DNA of 64,000 nt from Elmis aenea (taxonomy: Eukaryota > Arthropoda > Insecta > Coleoptera > Elmidae), in NCBI GenBank assembly GCA_947652605.1, contig OX393576.1, positions 55,590,966 to 55,654,965 on the forward strand, in the 5' to 3' direction. The number at the start of each line of letters is the position of its first letter. Position 1 is the first letter of the stretch. Under the pieces are notes generated by a model. That model worked only from the letters and a program-made list of their open reading frames with translations, had not been told where the DNA came from and did not search any database. This document shows, in pieces, positions 46,401-58,223 of this stretch. The position numbers were made by a program, and so were the translations under genes.

Positions 46401-48176
46401 GTTAAATCTTGTGTGTGTTACAAAAGTTATAAAAATAATTGCCTAGACCATTTTGTAACGATACACAAACAAATAAAACTAAATAAAAATATTTATCAGA
46501 TTTAGGCGTATCGCGAGAGTCTCCAAAATGCGTTAGGTACTCAAACGGCGTTCATAAACAAGATAAAGGTCCTCAAAAGGCGTCGTTAAACGCAAGAAAA
46601 TAAAGCAATTGCGACTGATATGTATACATTTTTCATTTAATTATATTACTCAGGTAAACAGTGATAAAAAGAACTATGTGTGCATAAAATTCCGTTAAAT
46701 CTTGTGTGTGTTACAAAAGTTGTAAAAATAATTGCTTAGACAATTTTGTAACGATACACAAACAAATAAAACTAAATAAAAATATTTATCAGATTTAGGC
46801 GTATCGCGAGAGTCTCCAAAATGCGTTAGGTACTCAAACGGCGTTCATAAACAAGATAAAGGTCCTCAAAAGGCGTCGTTAAACGCAAGAAAATAAAGCA
46901 ATTGCGACTGATATGTATAAATTTTTCATTTAATTATATTACTCAGGTAAACAGTGATAAAAAGAACTATGTGTGCATAAAATTCCGTTAAATCTTGTGT
47001 GTGTTACAAAAGTTGTAAAAATAATTGCTTAGACAATTTTGTAACGATACACAAACAAATAAAACTAAATAAAAATATTTATCAGATTTAGGCGTATCGC
47101 GAGAGTCTCCAAAATGCGTTAGGTACTCAAACGGCGTTCATAAACAAGATAAAAGTCATCAAAAGGCGTCGTTAAACGCATAAAATTCCGTTAAATCTTG
47201 TGTGTGTTACAAAAGTTTTAAAAAGAATTGCCTAGACAATTTTGTAACGATACACAAACAAATAAAAATATTTATCAGATTTAGGCGTATCGCGAGAGTC
47301 TCCAAAATGCGTTAGGTACTCAAACGGCGTTCATAAACAAGATAAAGGTCCTCAAAAGGCGTCGTTAAACGCAAGAAAATAAAGCAATTGCGACTGATAT
47401 GTATACATTTTTCATTTAATTATATTACTCAGGTAAACAGTGATAAAAAGAACTATGTGTGCATAAAATTCCGTTAAATCTTGTGTGTGTTACAAAAGTT
47501 GTAAAAATAATTGCTTAGACAATTTTGTAACGATACACAAACAAATAAAACTAAATAAAAATATTTATCAGATTTAGGCGTATCGCGAGAGTCTCCAAAA
47601 TGCGTTAGGTACTCAAACGGCGTTCATAAACAAGATAAAGGTCCTCAAAAGACGTCGTTAAACGCAAGAAAATAAAGCAATTGCGACTGATATGTATAAA
47701 TTTTTCATTTAATTATATTACTCAGGTAAACAGTGATAAAAAGAACTATGTGTGCATAAAATTCCGTTAAATCTTGTGTGTGTTACAAAAGTTTTAAAAA
47801 GAATTGCCTAGACAATTTTGTAACGATACACAAACAAATAAAACTAAATAAAAATATTTATCAGATTTAGGCGTATCGCGAGAGTCTCCAAAATGCGTTA
47901 GGTACTCAAACGGCGTTCATAAACAAGATAAAGGTCCTCAAAAGGCGTCGTTAAACGCAAGAAAATAAAGCAATTGCGACTGATATGTATAAATTTTTCA
48001 TTTAATTATATTACTCAGGTAAACAGTGATAAAAAGAACTATGTGTGCATAAAATTCCGTTAAATCTTGTGTGTGTTACAAAAGTTGTAAAAATAATTGC
48101 TTAGACAATTTTGTAACGATACACAAACAAATAAAACTAAATAAAAATATTTATCAGATTTAGGCGTATCGCGAGA

Positions 48177-51106
48177 GTCTCCAAAATGCGTTAGGTACTC
48201 AAACGGCGTTCATAAACAAGATAAAGGTCCTCAAAAGACGTCGTTAAACGCAAGAAAATAAAGCAATTGCGACTGATATGTATACATTTTTCATTTAATT
48301 ATATTACTCAGGTAAACAGTGATAAAAAGAACTATGTGTGCATAAAATTCCGTTAAATCTTGTGTGTGTTACAAAAGTTTTAAAAAGAATTGCCTGGACA
48401 ATTTTGTAACGATACACAAACAAATAAAACTAAATAAAAATATTTATCAGATTTAGGCGTATCGCGAGAGTCTCCAAAATGCGTTAGGTACTCAAACGGC
48501 GTTCATAAACAAGATAAAGGTCCTCAAAAGGCGTCGTTAAACGCAAGAAAATAAAGCAATTGCGACTGATATGTATACATTTTTCATTTAATTATATTAC
48601 TCAGGTAAACAGTGATAAAAAGAACTATGTGTGCATAAAATTCCGTTAAATCTTGTGTGTGTTACAAAAGTTATAAAAATAATTGCCTAGACCATTTTGT
48701 AACGATACACAAACAAATAAAACTAAATAAAAATATTTATCAGATTTAGGCGTATCGCGAGAGTCTCCAAAATGCGTTAGGTACTCAAACGGCGTTCATA
48801 AACAAGATAAAAGTCCTCAAAAGGCGTCGTTAAACGCAAGAAAATAAAGCAATTGCGACTGATATGTATAAATTTTTCATTTAATTATATTACTCAGGTA
48901 AACAGTGATAAAAAGAACTATGTGTGCATAAAATTCCGTTAAATCTTGTGTGTGTTACAAAAGTTGTAAAAATAATTGCTTAGACAATTTTGTAACGATA
49001 CACAAACAAATAAAACTAAATAAAAATATTTATCAGATTTAGGCGTATCGCGAGAGTCTCCAAAATGCGTTAGGTACTCAAACGGCGTTCATAAACAAGA
49101 TAAAGGTCCTCAAAAGGCGTCGTTAAACGCAAGAAAATAAAGCAATTGCGACTGATATGTATAAATTTTTCATTTAATTATATTACTCAGGTAAACAGTG
49201 ATAAAAAGAACTATGTGTGCATAAAATTCCGTTAAATCTTGTGTGTGTTACAAAAGTTGTAAAAATAATTGCTTAGACAATTTTGTAACGATACACAAAC
49301 AAATAAAACTAAATAAAAATATTTATCAGATTTAGGCGTATCGCGAGAGTCTCCAAAATGCGTTAGGTACTCAAACGGCGTTCATAAACAAGATAAAGGT
49401 CCTCAAAAGGCGTCGTTAAACGCAAGAAAATAAAGCAATTGCGACTGATATGTATACATTTTTCATTTAATTATATTACTCAGGTAAACAGTGATAAAAA
49501 GAACTATGTGTGCATAAAATTCCGTTAAATCTTGTGTGTGTTACAAAAGTTGTAAAAATAATTGCTTAGACAATTTTGTAACGATACACAAACAAATAAA
49601 ACTAAATAAAAATATTTATCAGATTTAGGCGTATCGCGAGAGTCTCCAAAATGCGTTAGGTACTCAAACGGCGTTCATAAACAAGATAAAGGTCCTCAAA
49701 AGACGTCGTTAAACGCAAGAAAATAAAGCAATTGCGACTGATATGTATACATTTTTCATTTAATTATATTACTCAGGTAAACAGTGATAAAAAGAACTAT
49801 GTGTGCATAAAATTTCGTTAAATCTTGTGTGTGTTACAAAAGTTTTAAAAAGAATTGCCTGGACAATTTTGTAACGATACACAAACAAATAAAACTAAAT
49901 AAAAATATTTATCAGATTTAGGCGTATCGCGAGAGTCTCCAAAATGCGTTAGGTACTCAAACGGCGTTCATAAACAAGATAAAGGTCCTCAAAAGGCGTC
50001 GTTAAACGCAAGAAAATAAAGCAATTGCGACTGATATGTATACATTTTTCATTTAATTATATTACTCAGGTAAACAGTGATAAAAAGAACTATGTGTGCA
50101 TAAAATTCCGTTAAATCTTGTGTGTGTTACAAAAGTTATAAAAATAATTGCCTAGACCATTTTGTAACGATACACAAACAAATAAAACTAAATAAAAATA
50201 TTTATCAGATTTAGGCGTATCGCGAGAGTCTCCAAAATGCGTTAGGTACTCAAACGGCGTTCATAAACAAGATAAAAGTCCTCAAAAGGCGTCGTTAAAC
50301 GCAAGAAAATAAAGCAATTGCGACTGATATGTATAAATTTTTCATTTAATTATATTACTCAGGTAAACAGTGATAAAAAGAACTATGTGTGCATAAAATT
50401 CCGTTAAATCTTGTGTGTGTTACAAAAGTTGTAAAAATAATTGCTTAGACAATTTTGTAACGATACACAAACAAATAAAACTAAATAAAAATATTTATCA
50501 GATTTAGGCGTATCGCGAGAGTCTCCAAAATGCGTTAGGTACTCAAACGGCGTTCATAAACAAGATAAAGGTCCTCAAAAGGCGTCGTTAAACGCAAGAA
50601 AATAAAGCAATTGCGACTGATATGTATAAATTTTTCATTTAATTATATTACTCAGGTAAACAGTGATAAAAAGAACTATGTGTGCATAAAATTCCGTTAA
50701 ATCTTGTGTGTGTTACAAAAGTTGTAAAAATAATTGCTTAGACAATTTTGTAACGATACACAAACAAATAAAACTAAATAAAAATATTTATCAGATTTAG
50801 GCGTATCGCGAGAGTCTCCAAAATGCGTTAGGTACTCAAACGGCGTTCATAAACAAGATAAAGGTCCTCAAAAGGCGTCGTTAAACGCAAGAAAATAAAG
50901 CAATTGCGACTGATATGTATACATTTTTCATTTAATTATATTACTCAGGTAAACAGTGATAAAAAGAACTATGTGTGCATAAAATTCCGTTAAATCTTGT
51001 GTGTGTTACAAAAGTTGTAAAAATAATTGCTTAGACAATTTTGTAACGATACACAAACAAATAAAACTAAATAAAAATATTTATCAGATTTAGGCGTATC
51101 GCGAGA
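48177..51106 (+). repeat. Five-monomer higher-order repeat, two tandem copies of 1465 bp
   Basis: By diagnostic variants (GCCTGGAC; GCCTAGACC; GCTTAGAC with TATAAATT; the same again; GCTTAGAC with TATACATT), monomers from 48177, 48470, 48763, 49056 and 49349 repeat in the same order from 49642, 49935, 50228, 50521 and 50814. Both blocks are exactly 5 x 293 bp, showing amplification in multi-monomer units. Confidence 0.85.
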
Positions 51107-52580
51107 GTCTCCAAAATGCGTTAGGTACTCAAACGGCGTTCATAAACAAGATAAAGGTCCTCAAAAGGCGTCGTTAAACGCAAGAAAATAAAGCAATTGC
51201 GACTGATATGTATACATTTTTCATTTAATTATATTACTCAGGTAAACAGTGATAAAAAGAACTATGTGTGCATAAAATTCCGTTAAATCTTGTGTGTGTT
51301 ACAAAAGTTATAAAAATAATTGCCTAGACTATTTTGTAACGATACACAAACAAATAAAACTAAATAAAAATATTTATCAGATTTAGGCGTATCGCGAGAG
51401 TCTCCAAAATGCGTTAGGTACTCAAACGGCGTTCATAAACAAGATAAAAGTCCTCAAAAGGCGTCGTTAAACGCATAAAATTCCGTTAAATCTTGTGTGT
51501 TACAAAAGTTTTAAAAAGAATTGCCTAGACAATTTTGTAACGATACACAAACAAATAAAACTAAATAAAAATATTTATCAGATTTAGGCGTATCGCGAGA
51601 GTCTCCAAAATGCGTTAGGTACTCAAACGGCGTTCATAAACAAGATAAAGGTCCTCAAAAGGCGTCGTTAAACGCAAGAAAATAAAGCAATTGCGACTGA
51701 TATGTATACATTTTTCATTTAATTATATTACTCAGGTAAACAGTGATAAAAAGAACTATGTGTGCATAAAATTCCGTTAAATCTTGTGTGTGTTACAAAA
51801 GTTATAAAAATAATTGCCTAGACTATTTTGTAACGATACACAAACAAATAAAACTAAATAAAAATATTTATCAGATTTAGGCGTATCGCGAGAGTCTCCA
51901 AAATGCGTTAGGTACTCAAACGGCGTTCATAAACAAGATAAAAGTCCTCAAAAGGCGTCGTTAAACGCATAAAATTCCGTTAAATCTTGTGTGTTACAAA
52001 AGTTTTAAAAAGAATTGCCTAGACAATTTTGTAACGATACACAAACAAATAAAACTAAATAAAAATATTTATCAGATTTAGGCGTATCGCGAGAGTCTCC
52101 AAAATGCGTTAGGTACTCAAACGGCGTTCATAAACAAGATAAAGGTCCTCAAAAGGCGTCGTTAAACGCAAGAAAATAAAGCAATTGCGACTGATATGTA
52201 TACATTTTTCATTTAATTATATTACTCAGGTAAACAGTGATAAAAAGAACTATGTGTGCATAAAATTCCGTTAAATCTTGTGTGTGTTACAAAAGTTATA
52301 AAAATAATTGCCTAGACTATTTTGTAACGATACACAAACAAATAAAACTAAATAAAAATATTTATCAGATTTAGGCGTATCGCGAGAGTCTCCAAAATGC
52401 GTTAGGTACTCAAACGGCGTTCATAAACAAGATAAAAGTCCTCAAAAGGCGTCGTTAAATGCATAAAATTCCGTTAAATCTTGTGTGTGTTACAAAAGTT
52501 TTAAAAAGAATTGCCTAGACAATTTTGTAACGATACACAAACAAATAAAAATATTTATCAGATTTAGGCGTATCGCGAGA
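51107..52580 (+). repeat. Long-short dimer higher-order repeat (494 bp)
   Basis: Monomers of 293 and 201 bp alternate (51107, 51400, 51601, 51894, 52095), then 52388 with 193 bp. The long unit always has the GACTATTTTG variant and the short always has the 90-bp deletion. A second, separate amplification event at the right edge of the array. Confidence 0.85.
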
Positions 52581-52735
52581 GTCTCCAAAATGCGTTAGGT
52601 ACTCAAACGGCGTTCATAAACAAGATAAAGGTCCTCAAAAGGCGTCGTTAAACGCAAGAAAATAAAGCAATTGCGACTGATATGTATACATTTTTCATTT
52701 AATTATATTACTCACAATCAGGTAACTGATAATAA

Positions 52736-53516
52736 TATAAACTACCTACATATATATCCAAGATGCACCTTGTCAGGTGTATGGTGTATGTCGTATAAAC
52801 ATCTTGGAATTAAATACGCTAGTCAATTTTACGAAATATTTAAATATACGAATAAAACTGAATACAATATTTAAATCAATAACATACGCGTTTCGCGTTT
52901 AGTAATCGTCTTCAAAAGTCCTTAAACTGCGTTCATAAACACCTATGATGTCTTCAAAAGGCTACGTGTACGATCCGTACCCAAAAAGCGTCTATGTCCT
53001 CAAATGACTTCATTAATCGGTACGTCTTCAAAAAGAGTCTTTGATTAACAAAACTAAATAATTGCAACTGAATTCATATAACCGCTATTAATTTATTACA
53101 TTTGTATATTTTTTTATATACTTATGTACCTACAAATGTTAAGCGAGATTCTAGTGAAAGAAATGCGCGTGTGATGTTTTTTTATTCGCGAAAGGTGAAT
53201 TATAAGAAAAAAAAATTCATTAAATATTTCTACCCAAATAACGTATCCAAATAACGGTCAGGACATTTAAGGGCAATCGTCAATTGTATTATGTGTTTTA
53301 GAGTATTTGTGAATTAAACTGTGATTTGTTATCAATTACCAAAGGTAAGTATGTTTGTATATAATAGTTTAATTACGAATACACCTACATTGTTTCTATA
53401 TTTTTGAAATTGCCGCCTGTTAGTGATTGCTCGAGGGTGGGGTAAATCCCATGAATATGGGATGCCCTCGCCATTTTTGTGCTTTTGGGTGAGTGGTTTC
53501 CTAACAGCAGTGCAAA
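52736..53516. other. Right flank of the satellite and presumed 5' region of the zinc-finger gene
   Basis: From 52895 to 53045 the satellite motif persists in decayed form (GTCTTCAAAAGGCTACG, CCTTAAACTGCGTTCATAAA, GTCCTCAAATGACTT, GTCTTCAAAAAGAGTC), with other spacing. The following 450 bp would hold promoter and 5' UTR of the gene starting at 53517; no clear TATA box was picked out. Confidence 0.5.
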
Positions 53517-55868
53517 ATGGCGTACATATTAGTGAAATATAAAGAAGACCATGTTTTACATGTAGTTGAAAAAAGGCAAGTCCGTATTTGGCCAGATGGA
53601 ACAAAATGTTCCGCCAAATATTCGGATGGTTGCTTTTACGAAGCATCAATTTTAAACGCTGGAAGTAAGTACCTATAAGCGAGTGAAATATGGCGTCAGC
53701 CTTTATAAGAACGCATATGTTTTGATATTATCAACAAAAAATGAAATCATGTATTTACATTAACTGAAAAAAGGTTTTATTTTCTAAATTAAATGGTTTT
53801 TGTCTAATCTGTTGTAATGAAGTCAAATTTCAAGACGATTAGTATCTAGTAGACGTCCCGCTTTTTTCGGGACAATCCCGAATGTTTGGAATATACTTTT
53901 TATACACCCTGTACATACATTTTCTTGTTTGCATGATCATAAATGAACATTTAGAATTTGTTAAAGTTAATTTATAATCTTATTGCTGAATTTTAGCATT
54001 AGAGGAATTAAGGAATGAAAAAATGCAGCTATTGAAAGATAATAAGAAATTGTCGCCATTTAAATGCATTCCACAAAATCAATGTCGAAGGAAACTTTTA
54101 TATAACTTTAATCAATGTACCAGAGCTACACCACCTAAAGTCAATGTACCAGAGAAACACGATGTGATCGAGCCTGTTTCAATGCACATAGAAGGTAAGT
54201 AAATGTTTAATCGTTAAATGTGTACAGAGTAATTTTGAAACTAATTATTTTGTAGATAAAACTCAATCTTTTCCTGTTTATGCACAACCGACAACAGTGC
54301 AACCATCCCAAGCTGGAAAATATAATAAGAAACATTTTTGTTTTTATTGTAAAAATTTCTATATTAAGTTCGCTCGACATTTAGAACATGTTCATAAAAC
54401 GGAAGAAGATGTTATAAAAGTTTTAGCCTATCCAAAAGGTAAGCTCAATAAAACTGGGTTTCGTCACTATTTTAAATATTATTGTACATTTAGGTTCCAG
54501 TGAAAGAAAAAAAATTATTGAGGCAATTAGAAAAAAAGGAGATTTCCTTCATAATACCGATCCTTTTTACAATGATGGGACGCTTATTGTCTCCCGCCGA
54601 CCTCAAGAGGGGCATCAGAAAGGACCTGATGATTTTGTAGTTTGCATAGGGTGTAAAAATTTTTATAGTCGACGTACCATCTATCGTCATTATAGAAGAT
54701 GTAACAATCACCTCTCAAGTGCGAAACACAAATTTCAAGTAGAGGGACGTAAATTTGTAACATATGTTCATCCTAAGGCTAATGCCATTCTACGTCGAGA
54801 TATAATTCCGATATTACGACCTGGCCCAGTTGCCGAAGCTATTAAGTACGACGAATTAATAATTCTTTACGGCAATAAGTTAAGTGAAAAGTATAGAGAA
54901 ACACATCTTTTATATCATATTAGACAGACACTTAGATCGATTGGAAAACTTCTTGTAACAGTGAAACAGATTAATCCTAACATTGAAGATCTGGCATCAC
55001 TTTAGGAACCTATTCATTATGATATAGTCCTGCAGGCCGTAAACAAAATTGCTAAACTTGATGAAAGAACACACAAGTACTGCAATTCAAACTGGCCAGT
55101 TATCCAAATTATTTGTAATGATGCAAAAAGGTACTATGGAAAAACATAGGGGAAAAACTTTGGAAGAAGTAAACTTAGGTTTGTATTGAAATTTATATTA
55201 CAGTATGAGTTTTAATACGTTGCTTTCTTTAAAGATGAATCTGACGATAACGAAAATAACACCGAAACCAGTGAAAAATGTATAGCATCCACCTCCACTT
55301 CTACTTTACATTGTTTATCAGACCGTGACAATACTCCGAAGAAAAAAAAGCAAAAAAAACCTATTGAGACCAGTGAAAAATGTATAGCATCCACCTCCAC
55401 CTCTACTTTATATCATTTATCAGACAGTGACAATACTCCGAAGAAAAAAAGCAAAAAAAACGAATTGGTATGTTTTTAGTCGCTCTATGTGACCAAAATG
55501 TAAAATTTTTAAAATTTTTAAAAGCACATCTTATGAAACAAAAAGTTTTTGAACATATTTATATTATAAACTAGTATTGATTTATATATAAAGTTGTTGA
55601 AAATAAAAACTGAATTAAGACAAACAAATTAAAACAAAATTTTGTTGCAGTGCCCATGTCACCAGTAGGAAAAATTGTACGACGCCCTTGGACAACACCT
55701 GAACGCCATGCAGCAAGAGACATATTTAGATCTTATTTAGAAAACTACACGCTTCCAAGTGGTCAATTTTGTCAAGAAATTATACAAACTAAACATGTAT
55801 TTCGTAACAGAACAGCAGTTCAACTGAAAGCATATATCAACAATTTGAATAAAAGAAAACAATTGTAA
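53517..55868 (+). pseudogene. Six-exon zinc-finger gene with Tudor-like N-terminus, carrying a nonsense codon and frameshifts
   Basis: Exons: 53517-53664, 53997-54194, 54256-54438, 54494-55178, 55235-55467, 55651-55868. All introns are GT-AG and phases match through exon 4. Exon 1 encodes a small module (VKYKEDHVLHVV, VRIWPDGTKCSAKYSDGCFY) like the N-terminal domain of insect BEN-type proteins. Exons 3 and 4 each give a finger: CFYCKNFYIKFARHLEHVH and CIGCKNFYSRRTIYRHYRRC. Then comes a helical region (YHIRQTLRSIGKLLVTVK). Exon 6 ends with RRPWTTPERHAARDIFRSYL, a SANT-like tail. The finger-helix-tail order matches an uncharacterised family I recall from fish, cnidarians and insects. TAG at 55003-55005 stops the frame after 346 residues; a frameshift near 55085 and a missing A in exon 5 follow. 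Function unknown. Confidence 0.75.
55264..55466 (+). repeat. 102-bp tandem duplication inside exon 5
   Basis: GAAACCAGTGAAAAATGTAT at 55264 and GAGACCAGTGAAAAATGTAT at 55366 begin two 34-codon units encoding TSEKCIASTSTSTL, LSD, DNTPKKK, with an A-rich end. The second unit has one A fewer in its AAG-A-run, which is what breaks the phase with exon 6. Confidence 0.88.
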
Positions 55869-55964
55869 CAGTTTTTTAAATTTTGCTACCAAATTATTTT
55901 CAATTAAAAATTACTTGCCAGTGAGCATTTTTGTTTTTCCTTTGCATGCAACGATTAATTTTTG

Positions 55965-56220
55965 TAGACAAATTTTGTCATGAAATTATACAAACTAAAC
56001 CTGTATTTTAAAACAGAACGGAAGCACAACCGAAAACTGTGTTAAAAATCTGAAAAAAAAAATTGATAGTTTTGTTTTTTAAATTTTATTTCAGAAAATG
56101 ATGTTATTTTAAATCTAAAAACAACTTTGTTTTTAATTAATTAATTATACTTAACCTTTATTTTTAAATAAAACAGCAATTGAAAGCATATAGGTATTAA
56201 TAATTTTTAAAAATTGTAAT
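55965..56220 (+). repeat. Two decayed copies of the exon 6 end
   Basis: GAAATTATACAAACTAAAC (55980-55998) repeats 55778-55796 of exon 6, and the match runs on through ACAGAACGGAAGCAC. A shorter third copy (ACAGCAATTGAAAGCATATAG, near 56174, trimmed here by decay) repeats the segment around 55815. Spacing is about 200 and 160 bp. All are full of stops. Confidence 0.65.
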
Positions 56221-57252
56221 ACATTTTTTTTCTATTTTACCAAATTGTTTATATCTGATTATATATCAAGCAAATGAAAAGTGTTAAATGTTATGTAAAT
56301 AAAATTGTAATACAAATAAATAATACCCAAATGGATTTGAATATGTATAAATTTTTGTTTTATTTGATTTATGGATAGAGTTAATATAAATTATATACCA
56401 TACACATGTTCTAATTATTAAAAAAGCGACCAAGTTGATAAAATGTCACAAATAGGCTTTGTATACACATTTATGTGTATGTACAGTTCTATAGCAATTT
56501 GCTATTCACTGAAATGTATCACAAAAAACCTATTACAAAAAAGTTATTATTTTTGATAATTAAAAGGTTTATTAAGTTTATGCATGCATTAATTTATTGC
56601 ATTGTTGAAGCAGACTTAAGTTTTATAAAATAATCGGTGAATTTAATAACCTAGCAACAAATATTAATGATTGTATTATTGCATATCTTTTTACATTAGA
56701 ACGATTTCATTCTCGAACCCATTCATCCCGACTTTTAGCAGAGTCTCAAATCCATGATCGCTACGTTATCGATTTTTAAAATAAATTCATTATTTTTGCG
56801 ATTTTTGAGCAAATAATCCAGTTTTATTGCACCTACACTACATATATACAAGAATTCGAATTTTTACCGACCATATAGGGCGGTAGTTTGATGATTAGGG
56901 CGGTCACAATGGTTATATAATAGGTTTTCCAGAAATCCCACAAAATGTCCTTGAAGTACTACGCTTACATACATATATATATATATTATTGTATATCGCC
57001 CTATGATTAGGGTTTACCCCTGTTGGGTGTGATTTAATAAATAAATAAATAAATAATATGGCTTTCTCCAGTTCTGAAAAAACAGATGTTTTCTGTGTAT
57101 ATTAAAAGCTCAAGAAATTCAAAACGAGCATGTGCTGATAACATGGATTTGTATCCAGAGAGGCGACAACCTCACAGAACTGTATTTTCAAAACTGTAAG
57201 AAAACCACGTAAAAATTATAAACAATACAAAGAGATCCGGGAAATAGAAGTA
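56221..57252. other. AT-rich DNA ending with a LINE tail
   Basis: No gene. At 56990-57056, CGCCCTATGATTAGGGTTTA then TGTTGGGTGTGATT and (TAAA)n look like the 3' end of a non-LTR element; only the tail is recognisable. A (TA)n run lies at 56974-56987. Confidence 0.5.
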
Positions 57253-57300
57253 CAGGGTGGCCTATTTGAGATGCCCATACAGGGGGTGCCGGACGAATTC

Positions 57301-57540
57301 TCGACTGCCAACTTCCCGACAGCCTTCTTCCCGACAGTCAAATTCCCGACATACAAACTTCCCGACAGTCAAACTTCCTGAAACCGACTTCCCGACTGAC
57401 TAACTTCCCGACAGACTAACTTCCCGACAGACTAACTTCCCGACAGACTAAATTCCCGACAGACTAAATTCCCGACAGACTAAATTCCCGACAGACTAAC
57501 TTCCCGACAGACGAACTTTCCGACATTCCAACTTCCCTAC
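57301..57540 (+). repeat. Left terminal array of ACTTCCCGACAGACTA units
   Basis: About 15 units of 16-18 bp. The central ones (57395-57510) are nearly identical; outer ones vary. The same unit in inverse (GTCGGGAAGTTAGTCT) makes up 59047-59160. Likely multiple transposase-binding sites. Confidence 0.9.
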
Positions 57541-57671
57541 AGCCCAAAATCTGGGAAAACTAAAATGAATTTGATATTGTACGAACAAATAAATATAATA
57601 TTTGCACTATAACAACAACATAACAGTTGGGGTTACTACCTACCTACAATTATAATCCGTGTGTCAAAGGT

Positions 57672-58163
57672 AAGCAAAAAATTAACAGTAACAGTAACAG
57701 TATTATTTAGCCCCTAACGTAAGGGATTATAATAAAAGGTTGGTAACTGGTAAACAAATAATTAACAGTAACAGTATTATTTAGCCCCTAACGTAAGGGA
57801 TTATAATAAAAGGTTGGTAACAGGTAAACAAATAATTAACAGTAACAGTATTATTTAGCCCCTAATGTAAGGGATTATAATAAAAGGTTGGTAACAGGTA
57901 AACAAATAATTAACAGTAACAGTATTATTTAGCCCCTAACGTAAGGGATTATAATAAAAGGTTGGTAACTGGTAAACAAATAATTAACAGTAACAGTATT
58001 ATTTAGCCCCTAACGTAAGGGATTATAATAAAAGGTTGGTAACAGGTAAACAAATAATTAACAGTAACAGTATTATTTAGCCCCTAATGTAAGGGATTAT
58101 AATAAAAGGTTGGTAACAGGTAAACAAATAATTAACAGTAACAGTATTAGTTAGCCCCTAACG
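57672..58163 (+). repeat. 74-bp tandem repeat upstream of the FLYWCH gene
   Basis: AGCCCCTAA starts at 57709, 57783, 57857, 57931, 58005, 58079 and 58153, always 74 bp apart. Variants (GTAACTGG, GTAACAGG; AACGTAAG, AATGTAAG) recur every third unit, a 222-bp higher-order unit present twice. It sits just before TATACTATAAAGG (58172) and the gene, so it may act as an enhancer-like or internal subterminal array. Confidence 0.92.
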
Positions 58164-58223
58164 GGAAAAATTATACTATAAAGGCGTGTTTAACATATAA
58201 AACTCATCAGTTAACCTGTGAAA

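Larger units (their letters stand above)
40476..52735 (+). repeat. Satellite array: 43 complete tandem monomers, 293-bp basic unit
   Basis: GTCTCCAAAATGCGTTAGG recurs at 40476, 40769, 41062, 41355 and so on, a strict 293-bp period. Starts continue to 52581, giving 43 complete units and a partial last one. Exceptions are 193 bp (from 43113, 47105, 52388), 201 bp (from 51400, 51894) and 283 bp (from 43306). The short ones lack a 90-bp block between two GCA triplets, and some also lack a 10-bp block. Variant types recur in order, giving higher-order repeats. Each monomer contains three related blocks (CTCCAAAATGCGTT, CTCAAACGGCGTT, CTCAAAAGGCGTCG). No open frame is conserved. Confidence 0.97.

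Noticed and set aside
40476..52735. Regular repeats suggesting a CRISPR array
   Set aside because: The whole 293-bp unit is repeated with no unique spacers, and the context is an insect genome. It is a satellite.
55212..55400. 62-codon minus-strand frame
   Set aside because: Reverse of exon 5 of the zinc-finger gene, including its tandem duplication.
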